DNA from: Altererythrobacter sp. ZODW24
GTDB taxonomy: Bacteria > Pseudomonadota > Alphaproteobacteria > Sphingomonadales > Sphingomonadaceae
Length of the DNA stretch: 64,000 nt
NCBI RefSeq assembly: GCF_003344885.1
Contig: NZ_CP031155.1
Span: 948,501 to 1,012,500, forward strand
Direction: 5' to 3'
In this document: positions 17,225-26,593 of the stretch, in pieces
How positions within the stretch are numbered: the stretch's first letter is position 1
How the letters are laid out: every line of letters begins with the position of its first letter
Position numbers and translations under genes: made by a program
The notes under the pieces: model-generated
Databases searched by the model: none
Told to the model about the DNA's origin: nothing
The model's input: only the letters and a program-made list of their open reading frames with translations

Positions 17225-18157
17225 TCACGTGACTTTAGGGGTGAGCCTGCGCTCAGCACGCTTCCCCCGCGCGATAACCAGCGCACCCGCTACCAACGCC
17301 ATACCCAGCATATCGAACGGCCCTAGCGCCTCACCAAAGCGGAGCCAGCCAACGAGTGCGGCAATGGCTGGCTGGGTCAGCAGAGCCATACCGATAATCA
17401 GCGGCGGGAAATGGCCGAGCGACCACACCAATAGCCCTTGCCCGATAAGCTGGCTGGACAATGCCAGCACAATCACCGGCCACCACACGGTCGGCATCAC
17501 CTGTTCGCCCAGCATCACTGCAATCAGCAACAGAATCGGCGCGCCTATCAAGCTGGACCAACTCAGAAGCGTCCAATTGCCATAGGTGATGCGGGCGCGC
17601 TGCAGGCCAAGAATGTAGAATGTGTAGAAGAACCCGGCCATGATGCAGAACAGATCACCGACCAGATAGCGCGGGTCGATATCGAGGCTGCGACCTAGCA
17701 AGATCGCAGCGCCTGAAAGGGCCGCCAGCACGGCTATCAACTCGCTCGCACCCGGCCTGCGCCGCAACATAATCAAGCCCCAAGCCATGATCAAAATACT
17801 GCCCGAATTGCCAAACAAGGTCGCATTGCCGAGACGCGTTTGCACGATCCCGATGTGCCAGCTGGCCAAGTCTAAAGCGAAGAAAATGCCTGCGCCGAAT
17901 GTCAGCAACCAAAACCCGCGTGCGATGGCCACACTGCCGCCCTGCTCGCGCCGCGCCAACCAGAACAGAAATGGCAAAGCGATGGCGAGGCGCCAAAAGC
18001 CTGCTGAAACAGGTCCGGTATCAGCCAGCCGCACGAACCACGGCCCCAGAGCCAAAGCAGCATTTCCCCCAAGCAAAGCGGCCAAAGCGAGCCAGCGCGG
18101 CGTTTCGGCAATCCTTTCTTGAGCGGCCTCAAGTTTTGGCTCGGTTGTATTCCCCAT
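17225..18157 (-). CDS. EamA/DMT-family permease
   Basis: A 310-residue integral membrane protein with about ten transmembrane helices in two EamA halves (first from ALAALLGGNAALALGPWFVR, second from LVGDLFCIMAGFFYTFYILG). The drug/metabolite transporter superfamily exports amino acids, purines or other small molecules; the substrate cannot be deduced. It ends 3 bp from the DUF2971-like gene, convergent, and its 5' end lies 53 bp from the start of the old yellow enzyme gene on the other strand. Confidence 0.88.
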   Translation of the reverse strand: MGNTTEPKLEAAQERIAETPRWLALAALLGGNAALALGPWFVRLADTGPVSAGFWRLAIALPFLFWLARREQGGSVAIARGFWLLTFGAGIFFALDLASWHIGIVQTRLGNATLFGNSGSILIMAWGLIMLRRRPGASELIAVLAALSGAAILLGRSLDIDPRYLVGDLFCIMAGFFYTFYILGLQRARITYGNWTLLSWSSLIGAPILLLIAVMLGEQVMPTVWWPVIVLALSSQLIGQGLLVWSLGHFPPLIIGMALLTQPAIAALVGWLRFGEALGPFDMLGMALVAGALVIARGKRAERRLTPKVT

Positions 18158-18210
18158 TGCCTGTCATTAGCTGCTGCAACACGAAAGCCAATTACAGAAA
18201 GGCCTATCCC

Positions 18211-19323
18211 TTGAACGACAACCTCTTCCAGCCACTGAAACTCGGCGCGATCACGGCACCAAATCGCATCTTGATGGCTCCGCTGACACGCGGCCGTTCC
18301 GAAGCAGGCTTCGTTCCGGGCGAAATGATGGTCGAATATTACCGCCAGCGTGCCAGTGCCGGCCTGATTATCAGCGAAGCAACCGGCATCAGCCGTGAAG
18401 GGCTAGGCTGGCCGAACGCGCCGGGCATCTGGTCGGCAGAGCAAGTTGAAGGCTGGAAGCCTGTGACCAAGGCAGTCCACGATGCTGGCGGCAGGATCGT
18501 GCTGCAAATGTGGCATATGGGCCGAATCGTGCATCCATCGTTTCTCGACGGCGAACCGGGCGTTTCAGCCTCCGCCACCACAGCACCTGGCCATGCGCAC
18601 ACGCCAACTGGCCGTCAGGATCACCAACAAGCACGCGCGCTCAGCACCGAAGAAATCGCCCGCGTGGTCGAAGATTACCGCAAGGCCGCGATCAATGCGA
18701 AAGAAGCCGGGTTTGACGGCGTGCAGCTGCACGGCGCCAATGGCTATCTGATCGACCAGTTCCTGCGCAGCAGCACCAACCTGCGTACCGACGAATATGG
18801 CGGCAGCATCACAAACCGAACCCGTTTGCTGCGCGAAGTCCTGACCGCACTAGTGGGCGTCTGGGGTCCTGATCGCACCTCCGTGCGCTTGTCCCCTAAT
18901 GGCGACACGCAGGGCGCAGACGATCCGGAACCATCTGCATTGTTCGGCGCGGCCGCTCAGGTGGTCGAGGATCTGGGACTTTCCTTCCTTGAGCTACGTC
19001 AGCCAGGGCCAGAAGGCACGTTTGGATCAACCGATGTGCCGCAACAGGATGATGTCATCCGCAAAATCTATTCCGGGCCATTGGTGCTCAACAGCGATTA
19101 CTCGGGCGAAGAAGCCTCCAAGGATGTTGCAAGCGGGCGCTGCGATGCCGTGTCCTTCGGGAGGCCGTTCATCTCCAATCCTGACCTGCCGCACCGGATA
19201 AAAACCGGGGCAGAACTAACGGAGAATGTGAACGTGCCGCAAAGCTGGTACTTGCCCGGCCCTGCCGGATATATCGATTATCCGACACTCGAAGAACAAA
19301 TGGCAGAGGTGCCCGTAGCCTAA
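18211..19323 (+). CDS. alkene reductase of the old yellow enzyme family (NemA-like)
   Basis: A FMN-dependent NAD(P)H oxidoreductase that reduces activated alkenes and nitro compounds. The open frame reaches far upstream, but the natural start is the TTG at 18211, with AGAAAGG eight bases before it, giving 370 residues. The OYE landmarks are the FMN region NRILMAPLTRGRS, the substrate-site pair in HGANGYLIDQFL (His-x2-Asn), NLRTDEYGGS and the late FGRPFISNP. Length and motifs match NemA/xenobiotic reductase types. It is monocistronic. Confidence 0.93.
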   Translation: MNDNLFQPLKLGAITAPNRILMAPLTRGRSEAGFVPGEMMVEYYRQRASAGLIISEATGISREGLGWPNAPGIWSAEQVEGWKPVTKAVHDAGGRIVLQMWHMGRIVHPSFLDGEPGVSASATTAPGHAHTPTGRQDHQQARALSTEEIARVVEDYRKAAINAKEAGFDGVQLHGANGYLIDQFLRSSTNLRTDEYGGSITNRTRLLREVLTALVGVWGPDRTSVRLSPNGDTQGADDPEPSALFGAAAQVVEDLGLSFLELRQPGPEGTFGSTDVPQQDDVIRKIYSGPLVLNSDYSGEEASKDVASGRCDAVSFGRPFISNPDLPHRIKTGAELTENVNVPQSWYLPGPAGYIDYPTLEEQMAEVPVA

Positions 19324-19347
19324 TCAAATGTGCGCGAGGGGTGAGGC

Positions 19348-19584
19348 TTAATCCTCATCCCCGTCATCTTCGGCACCATCGTCATCGCCCGAACCCGCTT
19401 CACCTTTGAGCGGCGGCGACTGTGATTGAACTTCCCCAAGCGGCAGCATGTCATCGCTGATTGTGCCGCCTGTCAGCTCACCCACATCACCCGACTTCGC
19501 CGCTTCTGGCGCGGGATCATCGCCGCATGCCGCCAATAGCAGCGCGGGAAGAATAGCCAAAGCGGCGGTCTTGCGGATGATCAT
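19348..19584 (-). CDS. small acidic lipoprotein of unknown function
   Basis: A 78-residue protein with a lipoprotein signal ending in LLAAC (lipobox) and a short mature part that finishes in an acidic tail ([13 protein letters not shown]). No domain is recognised. Its ATG overlaps the lipB stop by four bases (TCAT at 19581-19584), so it is cotranslated with lipB. The acidic tail might bind metal or basic partners, but this is only a guess. Confidence 0.75.
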   Translation of the reverse strand: MIIRKTAALAILPALLLAACGDDPAPEAAKSGDVGELTGGTISDDMLPLGEVQSQSPPLKGEAGSGDDDGAEDDGDED

Positions 19585-20255
19585 GTGCTTGGTTCCAGTC
19601 CTTGCGGCTCTAGCGCGGCGAGGAATGCCGGTGCTTGACTGAGCAATGCCTCATCCCACTCCTCCGGCGCAACCTCTAACCCCAAATCGGCCAGGCTAGT
19701 GACGCCAAATTCGGCTATCCCGCATGGCACGATCCCGCCGAAATGTGACAGATCAGGTGACAGGTTCACCGCGAAGCCATGCATCGTCACCCAGCGGCGG
19801 ACCCGCACACCGATTGCGCCGATCTTCGCCTCGCCGCCATCAGGGCCAAGCGTCCAGATGCCCACGCGGCCTTCCGCGCGCCAGCTTTCCACCCCGAATG
19901 TGGCCAGCGTACCGATTACCCAGCCCTCAAGAGCATGGACGAAACCGCGCACATCCTTGGCCCTGCGCGACAGATCGAGCAGGACATAGCCGACGCGCTG
20001 CCCCGGCCCGTGATAGGTGTAACGCCCGCCGCGCCCTGTCTCGACAACTTCGAAGCGCGGATCGAGCAGCTCGCCCTGCCCCGCGCTGGTGCCAGCGGTG
20101 TAAACCGGAGGATGTTCCAGCAGCCACAGCAATTCACGCGCATCGTCCGCATGAATCGCGGCGTTACGCGCAGTCATTTCATCGAGCGTTTCGCGATAGG
20201 GCATCAGGCTGCTCTCGCGCCTCAGCTCAATACTATCGGGTAAAGGGACGGCCAT
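19581..20255 (-). CDS. lipB: lipoyl(octanoyl) transferase
   Basis: Moves an octanoyl group from acyl carrier protein to lipoyl domains of the 2-oxoacid dehydrogenases and GcvH. The ATG at 20255 gives 224 residues, the family norm; the frame is open further upstream (to 20384) but that would overlap the divergent gene at 20314. The signature [20 protein letters not shown], the catalytic lysine in [18 protein letters not shown] and the acyl-cysteine in [12 protein letters not shown] are present. lipA is not in view. Confidence 0.95.
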   Translation of the reverse strand: MAVPLPDSIELRRESSLMPYRETLDEMTARNAAIHADDARELLWLLEHPPVYTAGTSAGQGELLDPRFEVVETGRGGRYTYHGPGQRVGYVLLDLSRRAKDVRGFVHALEGWVIGTLATFGVESWRAEGRVGIWTLGPDGGEAKIGAIGVRVRRWVTMHGFAVNLSPDLSHFGGIVPCGIAEFGVTSLADLGLEVAPEEWDEALLSQAPAFLAALEPQGLEPST

Positions 20256-20313
20256 CGCGATTGCCTGCCCCCACTTAATTCGCTTATCAAGACCTGAAAT
20301 TAGGAGGGACGGC

Positions 20314-21144
20314 ATGAAACTCGACTTTAGCAAGGCTTGGAACACCATCACATCGCTGATTGGCGGCAACAAAGATGTTGTCATGATTGTTGCTGGCGTG
20401 TTCTTCTTCCTGCCTTATCTGGTCGTGATGTTGGCCATGCCGGAAGTCACCGCCGTGATGCAAGGTCAGTTTGGCGATACGCAAGATCCCGACGCCATGA
20501 TGGCTGCGATGCAAGGCGCTTTCCAAAGTTATTGGTGGGTATTCATTGTTTTAGGCATCATCCAATATCTCGGCACGCTTTCGCTACTGGCGCTGTTTAC
20601 CGATCACAATCGCCCGACTGTGGGTGAAGCCATTGGGATAGGGGCAGCCCGCTTGGTCCCCTACTTCGTAACCGTCATTTTGATGGGTGTAGCCATCGCA
20701 GTAATCGCTGGATTGCTTGCCACGCTCGGCGCTGTGACCGGTGTGGGGCTAGTCGGTTTTATCGCTGTAATGCTCGCGTTCGTGGTAGCGATCTATCTGT
20801 TCATTAAATTCTCGCAGGTTGCTCCGGTGATGGCGATTGAAGGAACATCAAATCCAATCAAAGCGCTCAGCAGGTCTTGGGCTTTGACCAAGGGTAACAG
20901 TTTCAGAATCCTGCTGTTCGTACTGCTGATCTTCATTCCGCTATTCATCATCACATCAATTGTGAGCATGATCTTCGGACTGGGCTTCGCTGCAGGCGGC
21001 GCTTCGGTTGCTACGATTGGCAATGGCCTAGTGGCCGCGCTTATGAACGCCGTTTCAGGCGCGGTCGGCGCAGCTATCCTTGCCGCGATCTACCGCCAAT
21101 TGGCAGGTGATTCACCTTCGGCAGTCAGCGAAACGTTCGAATAA
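20314..21144 (+). CDS. integral membrane protein, glycerophosphodiesterase-membrane-domain-like
   Basis: A 276-residue hydrophobic protein with about six transmembrane helices (for example [53 protein letters not shown]). The central [19 protein letters not shown] followed by [10 protein letters not shown] resembles the membrane domain shared by GdpP-like and YciC-type proteins. No catalytic residues are seen, so it may be a channel or scaffold. A strong AGGAGG site precedes the ATG. It is divergent from lipB. Confidence 0.75.
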   Translation: MKLDFSKAWNTITSLIGGNKDVVMIVAGVFFFLPYLVVMLAMPEVTAVMQGQFGDTQDPDAMMAAMQGAFQSYWWVFIVLGIIQYLGTLSLLALFTDHNRPTVGEAIGIGAARLVPYFVTVILMGVAIAVIAGLLATLGAVTGVGLVGFIAVMLAFVVAIYLFIKFSQVAPVMAIEGTSNPIKALSRSWALTKGNSFRILLFVLLIFIPLFIITSIVSMIFGLGFAAGGASVATIGNGLVAALMNAVSGAVGAAILAAIYRQLAGDSPSAVSETFE

Positions 21145-21171
21145 TTGGGTTAGTGAGCGAGAGCGAGGCGC

Positions 21172-21807
21172 TTAGGCTGCGTTCTCTTTCCAGCCCCAGA
21201 ACAATTTGCATGGCAGAATGTTCAGCGCCTCAAAACCCGCGTCGATGCGAGTGAAATGTTTGGCCATAAAGTCGCGCGCCTTGGCCGAGAATTGATAGAC
21301 CAGAAACGCTCCGCCCGGACGTAGAACGTCGTAAGTCGCCTTGGCGATCGCTGGGCCCACACCATCGGGCAGCGTCGAGAATGGCAAGCCTGACAGCACG
21401 TAATCGGCATGGTCATGCCCATTGTCGCGAACGATTGTCTCAACATCTGCGGCGGAGCCCAGCACGGCAATGAAGCGGCTGTCGGTGATTGTGCGCTGGA
21501 GGTAATCGATAAAAAGCGGGTTGGTGTCGATCACGATCAGCGCACCGTCCTGACGCAGCCGTTCCAACACTGGCTGGCAGAATGTGCCGACGCCAGGGCC
21601 ATATTCCACGAACAGTTTGCATTCGTCCCATTTCACGGGCGCTAGCATCTTGCGGATTGTGAAGCGCGACGACGGGATAATCGATCCGACCATCCGCGGC
21701 TGTTCGAGGAACCCCTCGAAGAACACGCCGAGCGGCCCTAGCGCCTCCATGAAGCGCCGCCGAAAATTGCCGGTCTTTGCCGGTTTGGTCATTTCCGATC
21801 CGTTCAT
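21172..21807 (-). CDS. SAM-dependent methyltransferase, PmtA-like
   Basis: A class I methyltransferase resembling phospholipid N-methyltransferase PmtA, which turns phosphatidylethanolamine into phosphatidylcholine. Visible are an N-terminal helix region with FLEQPRMVGSIIPSS, the SAM loop FVEYGPGVGTFCQPVLERL, the acidic residue in IVIDTNP and the catalytic segment DYVLSGLPFSTLP. PmtA enzymes typically keep this order. The ATG at 21807 gives 211 residues (21792 gives 206). Substrate is inferred. It shares a divergent promoter with the MFS gene. Confidence 0.78.
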   Translation of the reverse strand: MNGSEMTKPAKTGNFRRRFMEALGPLGVFFEGFLEQPRMVGSIIPSSRFTIRKMLAPVKWDECKLFVEYGPGVGTFCQPVLERLRQDGALIVIDTNPLFIDYLQRTITDSRFIAVLGSAADVETIVRDNGHDHADYVLSGLPFSTLPDGVGPAIAKATYDVLRPGGAFLVYQFSAKARDFMAKHFTRIDAGFEALNILPCKLFWGWKENAA

Positions 21808-21878
21808 TGTCTTGTGTGCGCCCTTAAATCGCGCAGGTCCTTGCGACCGCGCAGTGCAATGGGCAGGCGTTCGCAAAT

Positions 21879-23333
21879 ATGACTGACCATTGCAACCGCG
21901 ACCTGCCCGGCGTAGCGGATTTGCCGATGACTACTCCTTCGCAACCTGCCGAAACTCTGGCTCCGCCCTTAGGCAATCAGGCCAAGCCGATTTCGCGCGA
22001 GCGGATGACGTTGCTGTTCATGGTCATGCTGGTGACCGCGGCAGGCAATACCGCCATGCAATCGGTAATGCCTTCGATTGGCACAGCCCTGAAGGTCAAC
22101 GATGTTTGGATCAGTCTGGCCTATAGCTGGTCGGCGCTGCTGTGGGTCATCATGGCCCCGTTTTGGGCGAAGCGTTCGGATCGGCGCGGGCGAAAGGCGA
22201 TGATGGCGCTGGGGCTGATCGGTTTCATAGTCTCGCTGGCCCTATGCGGACTGCTACTATGGCTGGGCCTGTACGGCTGGCTATCGGCCACTGCTACCTT
22301 GCTGTTGTTTGCTGCAGCGCGCAGTCTTTATGGCGGTTTCGGCTCAGCAGCACCGCCTGCCGTACAAGCTTATGTCGCCAGCCGCACGCCGCGCTCACAG
22401 CGCACCAAAGCGATGGCGCTGATTGCTTCCAGCTTTGGCCTTGGCACAGTAATCGGCCCTGCCCTTGCGCCATTGCTGGTTTTCCAACCGATGGGCCTTG
22501 TCGGGCCATTCATGATCTTTGCCGCGTTCGGCGCGTTGGTGTTAGTCGCCCTGCGTCTGCGACTTCCGGGTGACGATCCTACCTATGCTGCTCGGGGCAG
22601 TATTGTGAGCGCGCCTTACAGTGCCAGCGCCGCGTCGCGTTACAACTCGGACGATGAAAGCACGGGCAGCGACGAGGACGAGCCCACGCTCGCCAAGCCA
22701 GCACCCGTTTCCAGCGAACCGGCGGTCGCAGTTCCCGAATTGAAGTGGCTTGATAGCCGGCTTAGACCTTGGCTAGTGGCGGGTCTCGTCGGCGGACATG
22801 CTCAGGCAATGATCCTCGGTATCTCGGGGTTCCTCGTCCTCGACCGGCTTGGCCTGCGCGCCGACCCCGATGCAGGGACGGGCCCCATCGGCTTGGTCTT
22901 GATGTCCGGTGCGCTCGCCACCCTGCTAGCGCAATGGGGCATTATTCCGGGCCTGAAGCTTGGCCCCCGCTCATCGACCCTTTGGGGCATGGCCCTCGGT
23001 GTCTTCGGGATCGCAATGTTGGCCTTCGCGCAAGAATTGCACACGATCGCGCTTGGCTTTTCCGTCGCATCGCTGGGCTTCGGGCTTTACCGGCCAGGGT
23101 TTACCGCTGGCATGTCGCTCGCTGTGACCCGCGCTGAGCAAGGCCAGGTCAGCGGTGTCGTCGCATCCGTGAACGGCGCGGCTTACATCGTCGGCCCAGC
23201 ACTCGGCGTCTGGTTGTATGGCCGGCACGCCGACTTGGGCTTCGGCATTATTGCTGGCCTATGCGTGCTAGTTTACGTGCTCGGCTGGAGAAGCCTCGAT
23301 AGCGACGAAGCTCTCGCAGCCCGTAGCGACTGA
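21879..23333 (+). CDS. major facilitator superfamily transporter
   Basis: A 484-residue, 12-helix carrier with the MFS loop motif between helices 2 and 3 (AKRSDRRGRKAMMALGLIG), as in drug-proton antiporters. A long hydrophilic loop (about residues 235-285, rich in Ser/Asp/Glu/Pro) separates the two six-helix halves. An alternative ATG at 21927 would remove 16 residues. The closest recognisable class is the multidrug/tetracycline exporter type; the substrate is unknown. It is convergent with the ArsC-family gene. Confidence 0.85.
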   Translation: MTDHCNRDLPGVADLPMTTPSQPAETLAPPLGNQAKPISRERMTLLFMVMLVTAAGNTAMQSVMPSIGTALKVNDVWISLAYSWSALLWVIMAPFWAKRSDRRGRKAMMALGLIGFIVSLALCGLLLWLGLYGWLSATATLLLFAAARSLYGGFGSAAPPAVQAYVASRTPRSQRTKAMALIASSFGLGTVIGPALAPLLVFQPMGLVGPFMIFAAFGALVLVALRLRLPGDDPTYAARGSIVSAPYSASAASRYNSDDESTGSDEDEPTLAKPAPVSSEPAVAVPELKWLDSRLRPWLVAGLVGGHAQAMILGISGFLVLDRLGLRADPDAGTGPIGLVLMSGALATLLAQWGIIPGLKLGPRSSTLWGMALGVFGIAMLAFAQELHTIALGFSVASLGFGLYRPGFTAGMSLAVTRAEQGQVSGVVASVNGAAYIVGPALGVWLYGRHADLGFGIIAGLCVLVYVLGWRSLDSDEALAARSD

Positions 23334-23340
23334 CCCCTCT

Positions 23341-23685
23341 TTAGAGGATTTCTTCGACGCGTTCTTTAGGTCGGCAGAGACGCACGCCTTTGTCGGTTTC
23401 GACCAGCGGGCGTTCGATCAACCCCGGTTCAGCCACCATCGCTGCGATCACAGTCGCATCATCCGCTTTGGTCAGCCCGCGCTCTGCAGCATCGGTTCCT
23501 CTGATCCGTAAACCTGCGCTTGCAGCCATCCCGGCATCACCGAATAGTTGAGCTAGCTTTTCGGCTCTTGGCGGGTTTTTGAGATACTCAACCACGGTCA
23601 CGTCGACATCACTGCGCTCTTCGAGAATCGCCAACGTGTTACGCGAGGTGCCGCATTTGGGGTTATGCCAGATCGTTGCTTTCAT
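23341..23685 (-). CDS. ArsC/Spx-family reductase-like protein
   Basis: A 114-residue thioredoxin-fold protein of the glutaredoxin-type arsenate reductase family (PF03960). The active cysteine lies in NPKCGTSRNTL and the family arginine in IERPLVETDKGVRLCRP. The ATG at 23685 was preferred to 23721 because it starts right at the fold. No ars genes (arsB, arsR) are nearby, so arsenate reduction is possible but not shown; some family members act in stress responses. Confidence 0.88.
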   Translation of the reverse strand: MKATIWHNPKCGTSRNTLAILEERSDVDVTVVEYLKNPPRAEKLAQLFGDAGMAASAGLRIRGTDAAERGLTKADDATVIAAMVAEPGLIERPLVETDKGVRLCRPKERVEEIL

Positions 23686-23789
23686 GGTCCGTCCTCTCGG
23701 TGTTTCCAGCCTTCTAACCAACCATTCACCGCATTTCCAATCTTTCTAGTTGCAATTGCGAATAGGTCGCAATAGCAGAGCAATCATTG

Positions 23790-23806
23790 TTGATAACGAT
23801 TCTCAA
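23790..23806 (+). promoter_or_regulatory. Fur-type operator before the TonB receptor gene
   Basis: TTGATAACGATTCTCAA is an imperfect palindrome (12 of 17 positions match its own reverse complement) and resembles the Fur box GATAATGATAATCATTATC. It ends 11 bp before the receptor ATG, placed to block transcription or translation when iron is ample. Confidence 0.65.
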
Positions 23807-23817
23807 TTAGGACATTT

Positions 23818-25923
23818 ATGCGCTCCCAGATCCTCAACCGTGCCGCCCTTCTCGCAAGCGCCGGTTTCCTGATTACCCAGCCAGCTTTCGCCGAGACCGC
23901 ACCGGCCGAACCGCAGCAGGATCGCGATTATTTGGGTGCAGAGATCGTCGTCGTTGGCCAGGCCGATGGCTATTCCATTGAAGATGGATCGTCCGCGACC
24001 AAAACACCAACCCCGCTGATCAACGTACCGCAGACAGTGTCTGTCATTACTCAGGATCAGTTGCACGATCAGGGCGTCACCCGCCTCAATGATGCGTTGC
24101 GCTATGTCCCCGGCGTCAGCCTTGAAACAGGTGAAGGCCACCGCGACGAAGTATTCATTCGCGGACAGGAAACCACCGCGGACTTCTACCTCGACGGCCT
24201 GCGCGACGATGCGCAATATTACCGCTCGCTCTATAATGTGGAACGGATCGAAGTCCTGAAGGGCCCGAACGCGCTGATCTTTGGCCGTGGCGGCGGCGGC
24301 GGAGCGATCAACCGCGTCAGCAAGATCGCCGATGTGGGCAACCCATTTGCAGGCATCTCTGGATCGATCGACACGTTTGGCGCATTCGACGTGGCGGCGG
24401 ACATCAACCTCCCGTTGGGCGAAAATGTCGCAGGACGCATCAATGCGACGTATGAAGAGTTCGGCAACCACCGCGACTTTTATGATGGCCGCTTCATTGG
24501 CATCAGCCCCACCCTCGCATTCGAGCTTGGTCCTGACACGCGGCTGGTCGCAACTTACAGCTATGATGATGACAGTCGCGTCACAGATCGCGGCGTTCCG
24601 TCCTTTAATGGCGAACCATTGCGGGGCTTTGACGAAACCTTCTTCGGCGACCGCGACTTCAACACCGCCAGCGCCAAGGTACACATCGCCCGCGCCCGGC
24701 TCGAACATAAGTTCAGCGATGCGGTAAGCGTGAATGTGACCGGCCAGTTTGCCGATTATGACAAAGTCTATGCCAACGTCCTGCCGCGCAGCACAGATGG
24801 CACAGTGGTCGAACTGTCCGGCTATCAGGATTTCACCCAGCGCGAAAATTACATCGGTCAGGCCAATGTCGTCTGGACCGAGGACTTCGGCACAATCGGG
24901 CACACATTTCTCGCCGGCGTCGAAGTATCCGCACAAGATACGGACAATGGCCGCTTCAACGTGCTGTTCAATGGCACCGATACGCGCGCCACAGTTGATC
25001 TTGCAGAAGTGATCTTCGTTCCACCCGTTTCGCTGTCGGCGATCGCGCGGGAGCGGCGCTCCGAATTGACGACGACCTCCGCCTATATTCAGGAACAGCT
25101 CGCCATTGGTGACTATGTCGAGCTCATCGGCGGCGTCCGCTTCGATAGCTTCGACCTCGACACGCGCGATTTGGTCGGGGCGAATTCGTTCAGCCGCAAG
25201 GACGATGTTTGGAGCCCGCGCTTCGGCGCGATTGTCAAACCGATGCAAAACATCTCGGCCTATGCCAGCTATGCGACCAGCTTCCTGCCGCAATCGGGCG
25301 ATCAGTTTCTGACCTTGAGCGCGACGGACGAAACGCTTGAGCCAGAGAAGTTTGAAACACTGGAAGCTGGCATCAAATGGGCGATCAGGCCTGACCTGCT
25401 GCTAAGCGCAGCCATATTCCAGCTTGACCGCGACAATCAGACGGCCTCCGATCCGCTTAACCCCGGCGTGACCGTGCTCACCGGTTCAAGCCGCACAAAG
25501 GGCGTCGAACTGCAGCTGGCAGGGCGCGTAACCGAAGCGCTGCAAGTCAATCTCGGCTATGCCTATATGGACGGCGAGATCACCAGCGATACTGATTCAG
25601 CGGACGCTGGCACACGTTTGCAGCAATTGCCTGAACATCAGATCACCGCTTGGGGCCGCTATGCTCTGAGTGACAAGGTCGGTTTGGGCGCAGGCGTGAT
25701 CTACCAGTCCGAACAGTTCACATCATTCAGCAATGATGTGACCCTGCCCGGCTATGTCCGCGTTGATGTCGCGGCCTATTACACGGTGAATGACCGGGTT
25801 TCCCTGCAGCTCAATGTCGAGAACTTGTTCGACGAAGGCTATTACCCGAGCGCGCATGGCGACAACAATATCCAGCCCGCCGCACCGCTGAATGCCAGCG
25901 TCGGCGTGCGGATTACGCTCTGA
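23818..25923 (+). CDS. TonB-dependent siderophore receptor
   Basis: An outer-membrane beta-barrel receptor of 701 residues that takes up ferric siderophores with energy from TonB. The signal peptide ends near QPAFAETAP. The plug domain covers about residues 50-190 (VPQTVSVITQDQLHDQGV, FYLDGLRDDAQYY, RIEVLKGPNALIFGRGGGGG), followed by a barrel ending VRITL. The plug pattern with YYRSLYNVERIEVLKGP is typical of the siderophore subfamily. A Fur-like box precedes it. The closely following convergent gene is a separate [2Fe-2S] protein. No siderophore or ABC genes are nearby, so xenosiderophore uptake is likely. Confidence 0.93.
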   Translation: MRSQILNRAALLASAGFLITQPAFAETAPAEPQQDRDYLGAEIVVVGQADGYSIEDGSSATKTPTPLINVPQTVSVITQDQLHDQGVTRLNDALRYVPGVSLETGEGHRDEVFIRGQETTADFYLDGLRDDAQYYRSLYNVERIEVLKGPNALIFGRGGGGGAINRVSKIADVGNPFAGISGSIDTFGAFDVAADINLPLGENVAGRINATYEEFGNHRDFYDGRFIGISPTLAFELGPDTRLVATYSYDDDSRVTDRGVPSFNGEPLRGFDETFFGDRDFNTASAKVHIARARLEHKFSDAVSVNVTGQFADYDKVYANVLPRSTDGTVVELSGYQDFTQRENYIGQANVVWTEDFGTIGHTFLAGVEVSAQDTDNGRFNVLFNGTDTRATVDLAEVIFVPPVSLSAIARERRSELTTTSAYIQEQLAIGDYVELIGGVRFDSFDLDTRDLVGANSFSRKDDVWSPRFGAIVKPMQNISAYASYATSFLPQSGDQFLTLSATDETLEPEKFETLEAGIKWAIRPDLLLSAAIFQLDRDNQTASDPLNPGVTVLTGSSRTKGVELQLAGRVTEALQVNLGYAYMDGEITSDTDSADAGTRLQQLPEHQITAWGRYALSDKVGLGAGVIYQSEQFTSFSNDVTLPGYVRVDVAAYYTVNDRVSLQLNVENLFDEGYYPSAHGDNNIQPAAPLNASVGVRITL

Positions 25924-26478
25924 TCAATTCCCCCCGATTGGAGCGTCAGTGCTTGGTGGTGCCATTGCTGGTACCGCCAGCGCTGCATCTTCTGCATCGA
26001 TACCGGGAGCAGGTGCAGCGCTGATTGTTTCCTGACTGCGCGTGACCCGTCCAGCGCGCTGGACCGCTTCGACAAGCCGGGGATAGACACCGCACCGGCA
26101 AAGGTTCGGGATCGCCTCTTCGATTTCCGCCTTTGAAGGCGCAGAGTTTTTCCGCAGCAACGCCGCCGCTGCAATCGCGATACCCGGTGTGCAGAAACCG
26201 CATTGGATTGCCTGTTCTGCCACCAACGCTTGTTGGACGGGGTGCGAACGGTCGCGGCTGAGCCCTTCGATCGTAGTGATAAAGCGCCCCTCGGCCTCGC
26301 CAATGGTGATCAGGCAGCTACGCAGCGCCTCGCCATCAACCAGCACCATGCAAGATCCGCAATCCCCCGCCCCGCAACCATATTTGGTGCCGGTCAGATT
26401 GGCGGCATCGCGCAAGGCATGCAGCAACGGCGTTTCCGCATCGAGATCGAAGCGAACCGGCCTGCGGTTTATTGTCAT
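25924..26478 (-). CDS. [2Fe-2S] subunit of a xanthine dehydrogenase-family molybdoenzyme (orphan)
   Basis: A 184-residue protein of the two-cluster ferredoxin type (CoxS/IorA). Plant-type cluster cysteines are in YGCGAGDCGSCMVLVDG plus a downstream Cys, and the second cluster in QCGFCTPG and LCRCGVYPRL. The start at 26478 begins at the ferredoxin fold. The last 35 residues are a Pro/Ala-rich tail not usual in the family. The molybdopterin subunit that these proteins serve is not adjacent; the next gene downstream is the convergent TonB receptor. It might supply electrons to a large subunit encoded elsewhere. Confidence 0.85.
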   Translation of the reverse strand: MTINRRPVRFDLDAETPLLHALRDAANLTGTKYGCGAGDCGSCMVLVDGEALRSCLITIGEAEGRFITTIEGLSRDRSHPVQQALVAEQAIQCGFCTPGIAIAAAALLRKNSAPSKAEIEEAIPNLCRCGVYPRLVEAVQRAGRVTRSQETISAAPAPGIDAEDAALAVPAMAPPSTDAPIGGN

Positions 26479-26593
26479 TCCTGGCATAGGTGAACGATAT
26501 AGGACCAGTGACACGCCTGCGACAAGCGTATGATGTGCGGTAGTCCGGCGAATTGCTTTGCACCGCGGACCTGCCGCCATTAGGCAGCCCGCA

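Noticed and set aside
17899..18210. Upstream extension of the old yellow enzyme frame to give 474 residues.
   Set aside because: The extension overlaps the EamA gene antisense and has no homology; a TTG with a good ribosome site begins the real protein.
23336..23347. CCTCTTTAGAGG palindrome between the convergent MFS and ArsC-family genes as a terminator.
   Set aside because: The 5-bp stem with a 2-nt loop is too short to form a stable hairpin.
23803..25293. A 496-codon minus-strand frame opposite the TonB receptor.
   Set aside because: The plus strand has a signal peptide, plug and barrel; the antisense translation is compositionally odd and starts inside the receptor.
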